From assembly GCF_040802235.1 (NCBI RefSeq), contig NC_133167.1, positions 40,856,001 to 40,920,000 of the forward strand: a stretch of 64,000 bases of DNA, in the 5' to 3' direction. Position 1 is the stretch's first letter, and each line of letters begins with the position of its first letter. Below the pieces are notes generated by a model. The model searched no databases, was not told where the DNA came from, and was given only the letters and a program-made list of their open reading frames with translations. Position numbers and translations under genes: made by a program. The DNA comes from Manis javanica. Taxonomy: Eukaryota > Chordata > Mammalia > Pholidota > Manidae. This document shows positions 37,955 to 51,071 of the stretch, piece after piece.

Positions 37955-39091
37955 TGGTGTTGTTGTTATCATTAATCTACAATTATATGAAGAACATTAT
38001 GTTTACTAGGCTCCACCCTTCACCAAGCACCCCACACACACCCCATCACAGTCACTGTCCATCAGCGTGGAATCACTACTTGCCTTCCCCGTGTTGCACA
38101 GCCCTCCCCATGCCGCCCCTTACTTGCTAATTACACATGCTACTCATAATACCCCCTTTCTTTTCCCCGCCCCTTATCCCTCCCTTCCCACCCATCCTCC
38201 CTAGTCCCTTTCCCTTTGGTAATTGTTAGTCCATTCTTGGGTTCTGTGACTCTGCTGCTGTTTTGTTCCTTCAGTTTCTCTTTGTTCTTATACTCCACAT
38301 ATGAGTGAAATCATTTGATACTTGTCTTTCTCTGCCTGGCTTATTTCACTGAGCATAATACCCTCTAGCTCCATCCATGTTGTTGCAAATGGTAGGATTT
38401 GTTTTCTTCTTAAGGCTGAATAATATTCCATTGTGTATATGTACCACACCTTCTTTATCCATTCATCTACTGATGGACACTTAGGTTGCTTCCATTTCTT
38501 GGCTATTGTAAATAGTGCTGTGATAAACATAGGGGTGCATCTGTCTTTTTGAAACTGGTCTGCTGCATTCTTAGGGTAAATTCCTGTAAGTGGAATTCCT
38601 GGGTCAAATGGTAACTCTATTTTGAGCATTTTGAGGAACCTCCATACTGCTTTCCACAATGGTTGAACTAATTTACATTCCCACCAGCAGTGTATGAGGG
38701 TTCCCCTTTCTCCACACCCTCTCCAACGTTTCTGTTTGTCTTTTGGATGGTGGCGATCCTTGGATGGTGGATATCTTATTGTGGTTTTAATTTGCATTTC
38801 TCTGATGACTAGCGATGTGCAGCGTCTTTTCATGTGTCTGTTGGCCATCTGAATTTCTTCTTTGGAGAACTGTCTGCTCAGCTTCTCTGCCCATTTTTAA
38901 TTGGATTATTTGCTTTTTGTTTGCTGAGGTGTGTGCACTATTTATGTATTTTGGATGTCAACCCTTTATCGGATCTGTCATTTAATGAATATATTCTCCC
39001 ATACTGTAGGGTACATTTTTGTTCCATTAATGGTGTCCTTTGCTGTACAGAAGCTTTTCAGCTTGATATAGTCCCACTTGTTCATTTTTTT
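37955..39091 (-). mobile_element. 5'-truncated L1 (older type): 3' UTR and ORF2 C-terminus
   Basis: On the minus strand it covers the last quarter of ORF2 and the 3' UTR. The ORF2 C-terminal frame is at 38288-38848, with the C-X3-C-X7-H-X4-C zinc-knuckle-like motif [10 protein letters not shown] then LIHCWWEC, and ends in the family's [11 protein letters not shown] word. The 3' UTR ends TAATTGTAGATTAATGATAA-like, without the long retroviral tail of the elements after 51 kb. The break at 39091 abuts the next L1. Confidence 0.9.
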
Positions 39092-42000
39092 GTTTGTTAG
39101 TTATCATTAATGTACAATTACATGAAGAACATTATGTTTACTAGGCTCCCCCCTTCACCAAGTCCCCCCTGAAATCCCCATTACAGTCACTGTCCATCAG
39201 CATAGTAAGATGCTGTAGAATTACTACTTGTCTTCTCTGTGTTGTACAGCCCTCCCCATGCTCCCCCAACATTGTACATGCTAATTGTAATGCCCCCTTT
39301 CTTTTTCCCCACCCTTATCCATCCCTTCCTACCCATCCTCCCCAGTCCCTTTCCTTTTGGTAACTGTTAGTCCATTCTTGGGTTCTGTGATTCTGCTGCT
39401 GTTTTGTTCCTTCAGTTTTTCTTTGTCCTTATACTCCACATATGAGTGAAATCATTTGGTACTTGTCTTTCTCCACCTGGCTTATTTCACAGAGCATAAT
39501 ACCCTCTAGCTCCATCCATGTTGTTGCAAATGGTAGGATTTGTTTTCTTCTTAGGCCAGCTTAGTATTCCATTGTGTATATATACCACATCTTCTTTATC
39601 CATTCATCTACTGATGGACACTTAGGTTGCTTCCATTTCTTGGCTATTGTAAATAATGCTACGATAAACATAGGGGTGCATCTGTCTTTTTGAAACTGGG
39701 CTGCTGCATTCTTCGGGTAAATTCCTATAAGTGAAATTCGTGGGTCAAATGGTATTTCTATTTTGAGTTTTTTGAGGAAACTCCATACTGCTTTCCACAT
39801 GGTTGAACTAATTTACATTCCCACCAGCAGTGTATGAGGGTTCCCCTTTCTCTGCAACCACGCCAACATTCATTGTTGTTTGTCTTTTGGATGGTGGTGA
39901 TCCTTACTAGTGTGATATGATATCTCATTGTGGTTTTCATTTGCATTTGTCTGATAACTAGTGATGTGGAGCATCTTTTCATGTGTCTGTTGGCCATCTG
40001 AATTTCTTCTTTGGAGAACTGTCTGTTCAGCTCCTCTGCCCATTTTTTTTTTTTTTTTTTTTGAGAGGGCATCTCTCATATTTATTGATCAAATGGTTGT
40101 TAACAACAATAAAATTCAGTATAGGGGGGTCAATGCTCAATGTACAATCATTAATCCATCTCAAGCCTAATTCTCGTCAGTCTCCAATCTTCTGAATCCT
40201 CTGCCCATTTTTTAATTGGATTATTTGCTTTTTGTTTGTTGAGGTGCGTGAGCTCTTTATATATTTTGGATGTCAACCCTTTATCGGACCTGTGATTTAA
40301 TGAATATATTCTCCCATAATGTAGGGCACCTTTTTGTTCTGTTGATGTTGTCCTTTGCTGCACAGAAGCTTTTCAGCTTGATATAGTCCCACTTGTTTTT
40401 TTTTTGCTTTTGTTTCCCTTTGCCTGGGGAGATATGTTCATGAAGAAGTTGCTCATGTTTATGTCCAGGAGATTTTTGCCTGTTTTGGTTTCATGATTTA
40501 CATTCAAGTCTTTGATCCACTTTGAATTTACTTTTGTGTATGGGGTTAGAGAGTGATCCAGTTTCATTCTTTACATGTAGCTGTCCAGTTTTGCCAGCAC
40601 CATCTGTTGAAGAGACTGTCATTTCCCCATTGTATGTCCATGGCTCCTTTATCGTATATTAATTGACCATATATGTTTGGGTTAATGTCTGGAGTCTCTA
40701 TTCTTTTCCACTGGTCAGTGGCTCTGTTCTTGTGCCAGTACCAAATTGTCTTGATTAATGTGGCTTTGCAGTAGAGCTTGAAGTTGGGGAGCAAGATCCC
40801 CCCCACTATAGTCTTCTCAGAATTGCTTTGGCTACTCCGGGCCTTTGGTGTTTCCGTATGAATTTTTTAACTATTTGTTCCAGTTCGTTGAAAAATGCTG
40901 TTGGTAATTTGATAGGGATTGCATCAAATCTGTACATTGCTTTGGGCAGGATGGCCATTTTGACTATATTAATTCTTCCTAGCCAAGAGCATGGGATCAG
41001 CTTCCATTTGTTAGTGTCCTCTTTAATTTCTCTTAAGAGTGTCTTATAGTTTTCAGGGTATAGGTCTTTCATTTCCCTGGTTAGGTTTTCTCCTAGGTAT
41101 TTTATTCTTTTTGATGCAATTGTGAATGTAATTGTTTTTCTGCTTACTTTTTCTTTTAATTCATTGTCAGTATGTAGGAAAGCCACAGATTTCTGTGTTA
41201 ATTTTGTACCCTGCAAAGTTGCTGAATTCTGATATTAGTTCTACTAGTTTTGGAGTGTAGTGTTTAGAGTTTTTTATGTACAATATGTCATCTGCAGATC
41301 GTGACAGTTTAACTTCTTCTTTACCAATCTGGATTCCTTGCATTTCTTTGTTTTGTCTGAGTTCCATGGCTAGGGCCTCCAGTACTATGTTGAATAACAA
41401 TGGGGAGAGTGGGCATCCCGGTCTTGTACCTGATCTCAGAGGAAAAGCTTTCAGCTTCTCGCTGTTCATTATGATGTTGGCTGTGGGTTTATCATATATG
41501 GCCTTTATTATGTTGAGGTACTTGCCCTCTATACTCATTTTGTTGAGAGTTTTTATCATGAATGGACGTTGAATTTTGTCAAATGCTTTTTCTGCATCTA
41601 TGGAGATGACCATGTGGTTTTTGTCTTTCTTTTTGTTGATATGGTGGATGATGATGGATTTTCGAATGTTGTGCCATCCTTGCATCCCTGGGATGAATCC
41701 CACTTGGTCATGGTGTATGATCCCTTTGATGTATTTTTGAATTCAGTTTGCTAGTATTTTGTTGAGTATTTTTGCATCTACGTTCGTCAGGGATATTGGT
41801 CTGTAATTTTCCTTTTTGGTGGTGTCTTTGCCTGCTTTTGGCATTAGGGTGATGTTGGCTTCATGGAATGAGTTTGGGAGTATTCCATCCTCTTCTATTT
41901 TTTGGGAAACTTTAAGGAGAATGGGTATTATGTCTTCTCTGTATGTCTGGTAAAATTCCGAGGTAAATCCATCTGGCCTGGGGGTTTTGTTCTTGGGTAG

Positions 42001-45000
42001 ATTTTGATTACTGCTTCAATTTCATTGCTGGTAATTTGTCTGTTTAGATTTTCTGTTTCTTCCTTGGTCAGTCTTGGAAGGTTGTATGTTTCTAGGAAGA
42101 TGTCCATTTCTTTTAGGTTTCCTAGCTTGTTGCCGTATAGGTTTTCATAGTATTGTTTAGTAAGTCTTTGTATTTCTGTGGGATCCATCGTGATTTTTCT
42201 TTTCTCATTTCTGATTCTGTTGATGTGTATTGATTCGCTTTTTCTCTTAGTAAGTCTGGCTAGAGGTTTATCTATTTTGTTTATTTTCTCAAAGAACCAG
42301 CACTTGGCTTCATTGATTTTTTTCTATTGTTTTATTCTTCTCAATTTTATTTATTTCTTCTCTGATCTTTATTATTTCCCTCCTTCTGCTCACTTTAGGC
42401 CTCATTTGTTTTTCTTTATCCAATTTTGATAATTTGATGTTAGACTATTCATTTGGGGTTATTCTTCCTTCTTTAAATATGCCTGGATTGCTATATACTT
42501 TCCTCTTAAGACTGCTTTTGCTGTGTCCCACAGAAGTTGGGGCTTTGTGTTGTTGTCATTTTGTTTCCATATATTGCTTGATCTCTATTTTAATTTGATC
42601 ATTGATCCATTGATTATTTAGGAGCATGTTGTTAAGCCTCCATGTGTTTATGAGCCTTTTTGCTTTCTTTGTACAATTTATTTCTGGTTTTATAGCTTTG
42701 TGGTCTGAAAAGTTGGTTGGTAGAATTTCATTCTTTTTGAATTTACTGAGGCTCTTTTTGTGGCCTAGTATGTGGTCTATTATGGAGAATGTTCCATGTG
42801 CACTTGAGAAGAATGTGTATCCTGTTGCTTTTGGGTGTAGAGTTCTATAGAGGTCTATTAGGTCCATCTGTTCTAGTGCACTGTTCAGCGCCTCTGTGTC
42901 CTTACTTATTTTCTGTCTTGTGGATCTATCCTTTGGAGTGAGTGGTATGTTGAAGTCTCCCAAAATGAATGCATTGCATTCTCTTTCCTCCTTTAAGTCT
43001 GTTTTTATTTGTTTCACATATGTTGGTGCTCCTGTGTTGGGTGCATGTATATTTATAATGGTTATATCCTCTTTTTGACTGAGCCCTTTAACATTATGTA
43101 ATGTTCTTATTTACCTCTTGTCACTTTCTTTGTTTTGAAGTCTATTTTGTCTGAGACTAGCACCGCAACACCTGCTTTTTTCTCCATGTTGTTTGCATGA
43201 AATATCTTTTTCCATCCCTTTACTTTTTGTCTGTGCATGTCTTTGGGTTTGAGGTGAGTCTCTCGTAAGCAGCATACATATGGGTATTTCTTTTTTTATC
43301 CATTCTATTATTCTGTGTCTTTTGATTGGTGCATTCAGTCCATTTACATTTAGGGTGATTATTGAAAGATATGTACTTATTGCCATTGCAGGCTTTAGAT
43401 TCGTGGTCACCAAAGGTTCAAGGTTAAATTCTGTAATATCTTACTGTCTGTCTTAAGTCGCTTATTGACCTATTATAAACAGTGTCTTGTGATTATTTCT
43501 CTCTTTATTCCTACTCCTCTGTTCTTTATATGTTGGGTGTTTTATTGTGTGCTTTTTTGTCTTTCCTTTGACTGCTTTTGTGGGTACTTGATTTTATTTT
43601 TTGCCTTTGTTTAGTTTTTGGTTGGTCTGCTTTCTTTGCTGTGATTTTATTTTCTCTTGTGACATCTATTTAGCCTTAGGAGTGCTCCCATCAAGAGCAG
43701 TCCCTTTAAAATACCCTGTATAGGTGGTTTGTGGGAGGCAAATTCCCTCAACTTTTGCTTGTCTGGAAATTGTTTAAACCCTCCATATTTAAATGATAAT
43801 CGGGCTGGATACAGTATTCTTGGTTCAAGGCCGTTCTGTTTCATTGCATTAAATATATCATGCCATTTTCTTCTGGCCTGTAAGGTTTCTGTTGAGAAGT
43901 CTGATGTTAGCCTAATGGGTTTTCCTTTGTAGGTGACCGTTTTCTTCTCTCTAGCTGCCTTTAAAACTCAGTCCTTGTCCTTCATCTTTGCCATTTTAGT
44001 TATTATGTGTCTTGGTGTTGACCTCCTTGGGTCCCTTTTGTTGGGAGTTCAGTGTACTTACCTGGTCTGAGTGACTATTTCCTCCCCCAGTTTGGGGAGG
44101 CTTTCAGCAATTATTTCTTCAAATACACTTTCTGTCCCTTTTTCTCTCTCTTCCTCTTCTTATACCTCTATAGTGTGGATATTTTTCCTTTTGGATTTGT
44201 CACACAGTTCTCTTAATACTGTTTCATTCCTGGAGATCCTTTTATCTCTCTCTGTATCAGCTTCTGTGCGTTCCTGTTGTCTGGTTTCTATTCCACTAAT
44301 GGCCTCTTGCATCTCATCCATTCTGCTTGTAAGTCCTTCCCGGGATTATTTTATTTCTGTAGTCTCCCTCCCTACTTTGTCTGTTAGCTCTTGCATTTTT
44401 CTCTGCAGCTCCATCAGCATGGTTATGATCTTTATTTTGAATTCTTTTTCAGGAAGATTGGTTAGGTCTATCTCTCCAAGCTCCTTCTCAGCCATTGTCT
44501 GTGTGATTTTGCGCTGGATCAAATTCTTCTGCCTTTTCATGGCGATAGAGGTAGTTATGGGGAGCTGGCACGTGTTTTGGCTGGAAGAATGTCTCTTCTT
44601 GCTAGTTTGTGGCCTTCCTCTACTGGGAGAATGGTGACCCCTACCGGCTTGTGCTTGGCAGCTGCATGCTGGCAGGGTCTCTGATTCTTTCCCGGCTGCT
44701 GTGGAGTAAGCTCCATGGGTGCTGTGGGTGTGGCGACCCTCACGCTGCTGCTCCACTTTGGCGGGGCCGTGCCAGAGGAGGATCAGACAGGAGGCTGTTT
44801 ATGGCCGTGAGGGGCCTCATAGCTGTGCTGCCACCCAGGGGGTTAGGGTGTCCAGAGTTCCCTGGGATTCCCAGCTGCTGGGCTGAGTGTTCCGGGATGC
44901 TTCCATCCAGCTCTAGGGTCCCTGTCCCTTTAAGACTTTCAAAAAGCACTCACTTTTCTTTTGTCCCTGGGCCTCCGGCTGTGGGGACCCGCTCACAGGT

Positions 45001-45363
45001 TTTACTGTTCCGTTTCCCTGGTATCCAGCACACCACTCCCTGTGTGTCTGCAGTCCCAGTGTGGCTGGCTAGGGCTGGGTATTTAGCAGTCCTGGGCTCC
45101 CTCTCTCTCCCCACTCTGACTCCTCTCCTCCCACCTGGAGCTGGGGTGAGGGGCACTTGGGTCCCGCCGGGCCATGGCTTGTATCTTAACCCCTTTGTGA
45201 GGCGCTGGGGTCTCACAAATGTAGATGTAGCCTAGCCGTTGTACTGTATCTTCTGGTCTTTCTTTTAGGAATAGTTGTATTTGTTGTATTTTCAAAAATA
45301 TATATGGTTTTGGGAGGATATTTCCGCTGATCTACTCCCGCCACCATCTTGGCTCCTCTCTTG
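39092..45363 (-). mobile_element. Near-full-length L1 (older type), ORFs broken
   Basis: About 6.27 kb on the minus strand, including a 5' UTR whose end reads GAGGAGCCAAGATGGTGGCG at 45340-45360, a usual mammalian L1 start. ORF1 remnants occur at 43640-44545 (MAEKELGEIDLT near 44490; basic ARLSFKYGGFKQFPDKQK near 43770) and ORF2 remnants at 39430-43413. Many stops and frameshifts are present. The reverse-transcriptase box reads SADD with a nearby deletion instead of FADD. It is interrupted at 40049-40196 by another insertion. It is not retrotransposition-competent. Confidence 0.92.
40049..40196 (-). mobile_element. 5'-truncated copy of the retroviral-type L1 tail, with 17-bp target duplication
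   Basis: Only the last 134 bp of the tail module (see 51083-52730) plus an A tail are present, on the minus strand. TCCTCTGCCCATTTTTT occurs at 40032-40048 and 40197-40213, flanking the insert as a target-site duplication in the host L1. A tail, 5' truncation and target duplication are hallmarks of L1-driven insertion. Confidence 0.88.
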
Positions 45364-47175
45364 TAAACTATTTTTTAAAAAGATGTTCTATGTTAAATTA
45401 ATTCCCCCAAACTTTTTTTACAGGGAAACCAATTATTTTAACTGACAATAGAAGGGTTTCCCTGGCTGTAATGAATGGATTTATTTTAAAGATGCTCTTT
45501 CTTTACAGCATTAACCCAGTTTTGGTCTTGAGAAACATACTGCCATAACAGCTAAAATTCTGAATCTAAAAGAGCACTCCACTCCTTGACTGATTGTTGG
45601 TGTTTCCCTTCACAGGAAAGGTAGAGGCTTCTTATCTGTCTCACTAAATTCAAGACATTACCTTATGCGATTCCTTTCTTTACCCTCTCAAGGAAGCATT
45701 GGTAATTAGGGGAATTCCACTTCATAATTTAGACCCTTAGAGGGGATTGAAGTCTGGTGTTAAGCAAGAGGTCAGAAACTTACCAAGGAAATTTTAAATG
45801 GAAAATGAAAGCTAGCATCCTATCAGGTTCCTTTAATCTGCCTTTTTGTTCACATCTGAGACATCCTTTAACCTACCTTTAGGGAGTTCTTTTTACAGTC
45901 GTGCCCAGCCAGTCTCCTTAATGTTCAGAATCTCACTGAGGTACAACTGCCAGACTAAATACAGAGGTAACAAATTGGTACCTGCAGACAGGTCTGGATT
46001 GGTGCACAATGGGTGGGGTCTTATAAGTGGAATAGGATGCCTGCAAACAGGGCAGCTGTTCTCAGGTTTGCTGCATCTCCCACACATTCTAATTGCCCTT
46101 CACTTGAGCCAATTCCTGCTTTGATAATACTTCAGACCAAAACTTATTTTTGTATTAAAAAAAACTGCAAGGAAAGCAAAAAGAAGGAATGCAAAGGCAA
46201 TATCAGGACTTCCACGTTTACTTCCGCCCTGCACTTGTTCCCTTTCAGAGGTTCTTCCATTGCCATACTGCAATTTAAAAAATGGACTAAGAACTCACAC
46301 CAAATACAAAACACACAAAAATCCCTTATATTCACTTTGGTAATGTTTTAAGTCACAAATGAAATTAAGTAACTCAGCTTTTTCCCCTAAAGTAATAGAT
46401 ATAGAAACATGACTGTAGCTTAAATTTTCCACCTTTTATATTTTAATGGCTATTATATAAGGTATTTGGTTCATACACATATGGAGAAACCTCAGTCCTT
46501 ATCAATATCCTTTATAATTGACACTTCAATATATTGAACTTTATAATAAAGGCCTTGAAATTTTTACTGACTGGCAGAGAACACTGGGCTTCTTGCATCA
46601 GCTAAGACCCCAAGTAAAAATAACTCTTTAATCCACTACCTTTAACATCTTGAGTTTTACTTCTGTTTTTTGTTAAAATTGCTTCAGTGAATCCTGGTGA
46701 AAGACTTTTCCATTTTTCTTCCTTTTTCAGATTACTGAGATAAAATAATCATAATTAATATTATCCTTTTATCCACTGAATATAACACTTTGACCTGGAA
46801 GAGGGAAGAGGAAAAAGATGAATTAAAGCAAACTTTTTCCTATTCCGTTTCTTTTCCTTTCCTCCTTTCTTCTCTGTCTCAGGGCCAGGGACTGACTGAT
46901 GGAGTTTAGGGGAGGAATTCATTGAGTGAGGGTGGACTTTTAGACTAGTTCTGGTCAGTGGGAAAAGAGGTAGGGATAAACAATTAGTGTTCATTAATCC
47001 AAATTTTTCTGTTGCTTGTTTTTCCTTCAAATTCTTCTTGCATGCTTTATTTTCAGTGAACAGTCTAGTCATTTCAATGGGTTGATATTTAAAAGTGAAA
47101 TTCTGTTTTTACATTTATAACAATAATTACATAACTAATTTTACATTTATAATATTTCAAAATTTGTGTTTGCAG
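45364..47175 (+). other. FSIP2: FSIP2 intron 2, right unique part
   Basis: Intronic sequence with no recognised gene. Open frames at 45846-46124 (plus) and 45893-46087 (minus) were considered; the minus frame has Cys-rich CGRCSKPENSCPVCRHP wording but no supporting context. The acceptor of exon 3 ends the interval. Confidence 0.5.
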
Positions 47176-47337
47176 CTCTTTCAACCTTCTTATGGTTTCA
47201 ATCTGACAGATCCTTATTGTCGAATTTTGGAAAATCAATATAATAGTCTCCATGATCCACATTTAAGAGCATACCATCGACGCAAGGATATCCTGGGAAG
47301 GTTGAAGAAAGGTGGATACATCACCAGCAATAATGAA
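47176..47337 (+). CDS. FSIP2: FSIP2 coding exon 3
   Basis: 54 codons after the acceptor TTTGCAG, starting LFQPSYGFNLTDPYCRILEN and ending GGYITSNNE. The donor is GTGGGT at 47338. It must be used there: reading on gives Gly then a TGA, while splicing to 48001 continues VVCSLKEF as in the family. The segment is basic and rich in Tyr, with no catalytic motif, as for a structural protein. Confidence 0.93.
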
Positions 47338-48000
47338 GTGGGTTGAAGATTACTTCTCTTTAATCATTGAAAGCCTCCATATATTTCTGGGTATAGAAGG
47401 GGTATCACCTTTAACTCGGTCAGGAGAAATGGTTAATGGGAAATTCCATTAATTGCTTAGTATATGGGTCAAGGGAAATCAGATAAACAGTTTCTAAATT
47501 AAACTTTTTCCCTTCACCTTTTTTCTTTGTAATGTCAAAAGATGGTGGTCAAATAATTCGAGAATGTCAAGTTAATTTTCCCAACTATATCATAGGCCTC
47601 TTTCTGTCTCTGATGTCATATGCTTGTCAAAGATTATGTCCCCTACACTTCTTGAAAAGTTGAAATAGAATGGGAACCTAGCAAAATCAGCTTGGTAGAA
47701 TCCTCAGATTATATTCTTACTGGGTTTGAACATTACTATTACATTAGTATTTTCGTAACTCCAGTTGGGTGTACTAAATTCCTTTTTGTGGCACAAGTAT
47801 TATTAATAATGTGTTTTGGATAAAGATTGCCTATTGATTAACAATTGTAGAGAGATATCACTTAAAAAATTTTTAGCAATTTATGTTCTTGATACCCAAA
47901 TGTCACCAAAATGGTATGCTATTACTATTTTTAGTCTGGAAAGTAATTGTTAGGATTTTTAAATATGTGTAAAAATTAATATATTTTTTTGTTGTTTTAG
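47338..48000 (+). other. FSIP2: FSIP2 intron 3
   Basis: 663-bp intron, AT-rich, ending with the pyrimidine tract ATATTTTTTTGTTGTTTTAG. No element is recognised in it. Confidence 0.8.
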
Positions 48001-48090
48001 GTTGTATGTTCCTTGAAAGAGTTTAATAAATATAGAGAATATTTGAGAAGCTTAAAATTAGATTTTGAAAAAAACTGTGTAAAAGAACAG
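48001..48090 (+). CDS. FSIP2: FSIP2 coding exon 4
   Basis: 30 codons, phase 0, between the acceptor TTGTTGTTTTAG and the donor GTAAGT. The translation is VVCSLKEFNKYREYLRSLKL followed by DFEKNCVKEQ, a charged helical segment continuing the FSIP2 N-terminal region. Later exons, including the huge central exon of the gene, are beyond the window apart from one weak candidate at 49120. Confidence 0.92.
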
Positions 48091-49689
48091 GTAAGTTAAA
48101 CACTTAAATCTGGTTTCTTTACATAGGGTTTGAAGGAAAGATTTGTTTGTATGCAAAGTACTTTCTTATAATATTTTTACCTTTAGTTTTGACAAACTAA
48201 CTTTTCCAAATGAAAATTTAGAGCAGGGATAAATAATATTTTGAAGTTGCTCGCCAAGAAAGGGAAAGTGATTAATATGCCAGTGGTTGCTAGCATAATT
48301 GATGAATTAAATTGCTACTCACATATGTCCCTTCTGCCTGAGCTGATGCCAATAGGAATAGTCTATTGTGCTAGCAAGATTCGTAAGCTGGAAGCCAACC
48401 CAGCTTGAGCAGCAGGGAACAGTATGGGTAGTTACAATGTCCTACAGTGACTGAAAGAACATACACACTGTGTGTATGCGTACCCACACATGCAGCTGTG
48501 TTTATCACCAGTAAAAAATGTTCTTCAAGATGAAGTGGAATGATTTGGTGCAAAGTGAATGGATGTAGCCTTTCAGTTGTTTGACTCAGGTTGTGTGAGA
48601 CTGTATGAGAGTGTGTGTGTTTTTGTGTTTGTGTATGCACATGCATACTCATGTGCATAAGTGAGTTCAGATTTTAGAGTTTACAGAGTTGGATAAAAAT
48701 GCCAAATGTATGTATATGTACTTTTACAAATCGATGTTCTAAAGTTAAGAGAGTTTAGAAATGAAAATGACGTTTAAGTGTTCTGTATTTTCCCCCATTT
48801 CCCTTTCTGTGCCTAGAGTTTTTCCTCCATGTTTTCAAAACATTTCTTCCATGTTTTCCTTTAATTTCTTCTGAATGGGTAGCAAAATAAGATGAAATAT
48901 TTATCTTTTATTTTAAGAGACAGAAATGTTTATTTCGGGTCAGTTGTCCATGTCTGGAATCGATTCAGATTAGATTAAAGTGCAGTTAAACACAATTGAC
49001 TATTAACAAAGTACGGGAATTTTACTAAACTAAATATAAAAGGGCATATCAAACAACAGTTTTACTTCTGGGAAATGAAAAAGTTATATTTATATATGAT
49101 AAATACTTTTTTTTAATAGAAAATGCTTGCAAAACAAGTAGTTTATTGTTGACACGCCTAGATGTGAGTGTAGGATTTACATAGCCCGGTTAAGCAGCTT
49201 TACAGAAATTTTTCAAACACTGGAAATTGAAATATGTATGATAATTTTTTATTCTACTTTGGGTTAACAGGTATCTTTTAGTATTGTCAGGGACTCACTG
49301 TTCATATGGCAAGATTAGTTTATTCCACTTTACTATAATTATTATGTTCTAATACTCAATATTACACAACTTTTTTTTAGTACACAGTCCCTCTGAGTTG
49401 GCCTTTCTTTTACTTCCAGAAATCCCTGAAAATATTACTGTTTTTAGAGAGCAACAAAATGCCTAGGTTCCCTTTACGTTTTGCCTGATGCCAATGAACA
49501 GTTCAAGGAGTTCTGGCCCATTATTTAGTGGCAACTAGTGCAATGGAACAGATTCTGGCAGTGGGAGTACCCATTAGACATGACCACTGATGGTAGGCAT
49601 GGTAATGCCAGAGGCTGCTTGAACCATGTTAATGGGAGAGCTATTTGAATTACTGATGTTTTCAGTGGAGTTATTCTGAATTGTCTTTT
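48091..49689 (+). other. FSIP2: FSIP2 intron 4 start
   Basis: Intronic. A TG-rich imperfect tract lies at about 48594-48662. The possible micro-exon at 49120 is listed separately. Nothing else is recognised. Confidence 0.6.
49120..49137 (+). CDS. FSIP2: Possible FSIP2 micro-exon
   Basis: After a pyrimidine-rich acceptor (TTTTTTTTAATAG) the phase-0 reading is KMLAKQ, followed by GTAGTT, a weak donor. Reading through gives a stop five codons later. The peptide seems consistent with what follows VKEQ in FSIP2, but my memory is not firm. The 5' part of a longer exon with a different donor is not supported. Confidence 0.3.
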
Positions 49690-50990
49690 TTGAATCATGT
49701 TTTAGTATGTGACGTTTTCAGTTCATTTTTGTGTGTTTCTTAATATTTTTATCTTTTTTAGATTTGACATTATATATAATTTTCTGCAAACTGTATGCTT
49801 AGAGTTATCAAAATCATTAGAAGATTTTGCCTTTGCATCTTTGTAAAAAATCAGTTGTATCACTCTAATTTTGTACTTTTTTCTGCTTTTTGACTTATTT
49901 GTCTATTGTACTCTCTTGATTATTGTACCTTTAATTCTTTAAATCAGTGTTAGCCTTCCAAGTTTGTTCTTTTAGTTTGATGTTGTTTTGACTAATCTAA
50001 GCCATTTATATTTCCATATAAATTTTAGAATCAGCTTGTCAATTTCTACCAAGAAATTTGCTGAGACTTTGATTGGAATTGTGTTGACTCTATTGGTCAT
50101 CTTGGACACATGTGATTTCTTGATAATGTTGAGTGTTCCAACTCATGAACCAAATTTCCCTCTCTGTTTATTTAGATTTCCTTTATTTTTCTTAGCATTA
50201 TGTAGGGTGCAGTGTACAGGTCTTACACATCGCTAGGTATTTCATAATTTATATGCTATTATACTTTGTATTTTTAATCTCAAATTCTGATTATTTGATG
50301 TTAATATATAGGAAAACATTTTCTTTTATCTTGCATTGATAAAATCATTTTTAGTTTATTTCTACATGCCAATTGAAATTCTACATAAACGATCATGTTG
50401 TCTATGAATAAAGATAGTTTTATTTCTTCTCTTCGAAATGGATGCCTTTTTCTTTTTCTTGCCTGATTGCACTGACCAGAACCTTCAATTTAATGTAAAA
50501 TAGAAGCAGTGGTAGTGAACATTACTATGAAATATTTATGTTGTCCCCTCTCTCCTCTCTACAGACATATTAAGCTGCTTGATGTCCCACCCCATGCTGA
50601 TATTTTCATTTTGTAGTTTTTTCTCCTAGTCTTCCCATTTGAATAGCTTCTTTTTTGAATACACATTAATCTCCTGCAATGTCTACTCTACCATTAATAC
50701 ATTGGTATTAATGTACTATACTGCATTTCTCATCTCACACATTTAAAACAATTGATTTTGGTAACTTATATGATCCATGTCTCTTTTTCAACTTATAAAT
50801 ATATAGAATACAGTTATGTTTTAATCTTTAATTCTAATGTGTTTCATTTCTGGGTCAATTTTGATTGATTTGCTCATTTTATGGCTCATATTTTCTTAAT
50901 ATGTTTGGCACTCTTTGATTGGATGCCAGATGTCATGAATTTTAGTTTTTGGCACTAAATATTTTCATATTCTTTAGGTTTTTCATTTTT
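49690..50990 (-). mobile_element. Old L1 fragment (L1M-like)
   Basis: Minus-strand L1 ORF2 text is still readable in nucleotides: TAGAATCAGCTTGTCAATTTC, GAAATTTGCTGAGACTTTGA, a TTGGAATTGTGTTGACTC word, and GGATGCCTTTTTCTTTTTC. It is much more diverged than the other L1s here. Boundaries are approximate, and the part after about 50760 may be unrelated. Confidence 0.6.
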
Positions 50991-51071
50991 TTTTAATATA
51001 TTAGCTTTTATTATTTTTATTCTGAATATTGGAGAGACCTAAGCTAAGGAAGAATAATCTTTCAGCATTTC

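Noticed and set aside
45893..46087. Minus-strand 64-codon frame with CGRCSKPENSCPVCRHP, RING-like in spacing
   Set aside because: It is short, isolated in an intron, with too few Cys/His for a RING domain and no other gene evidence; chance is more likely.
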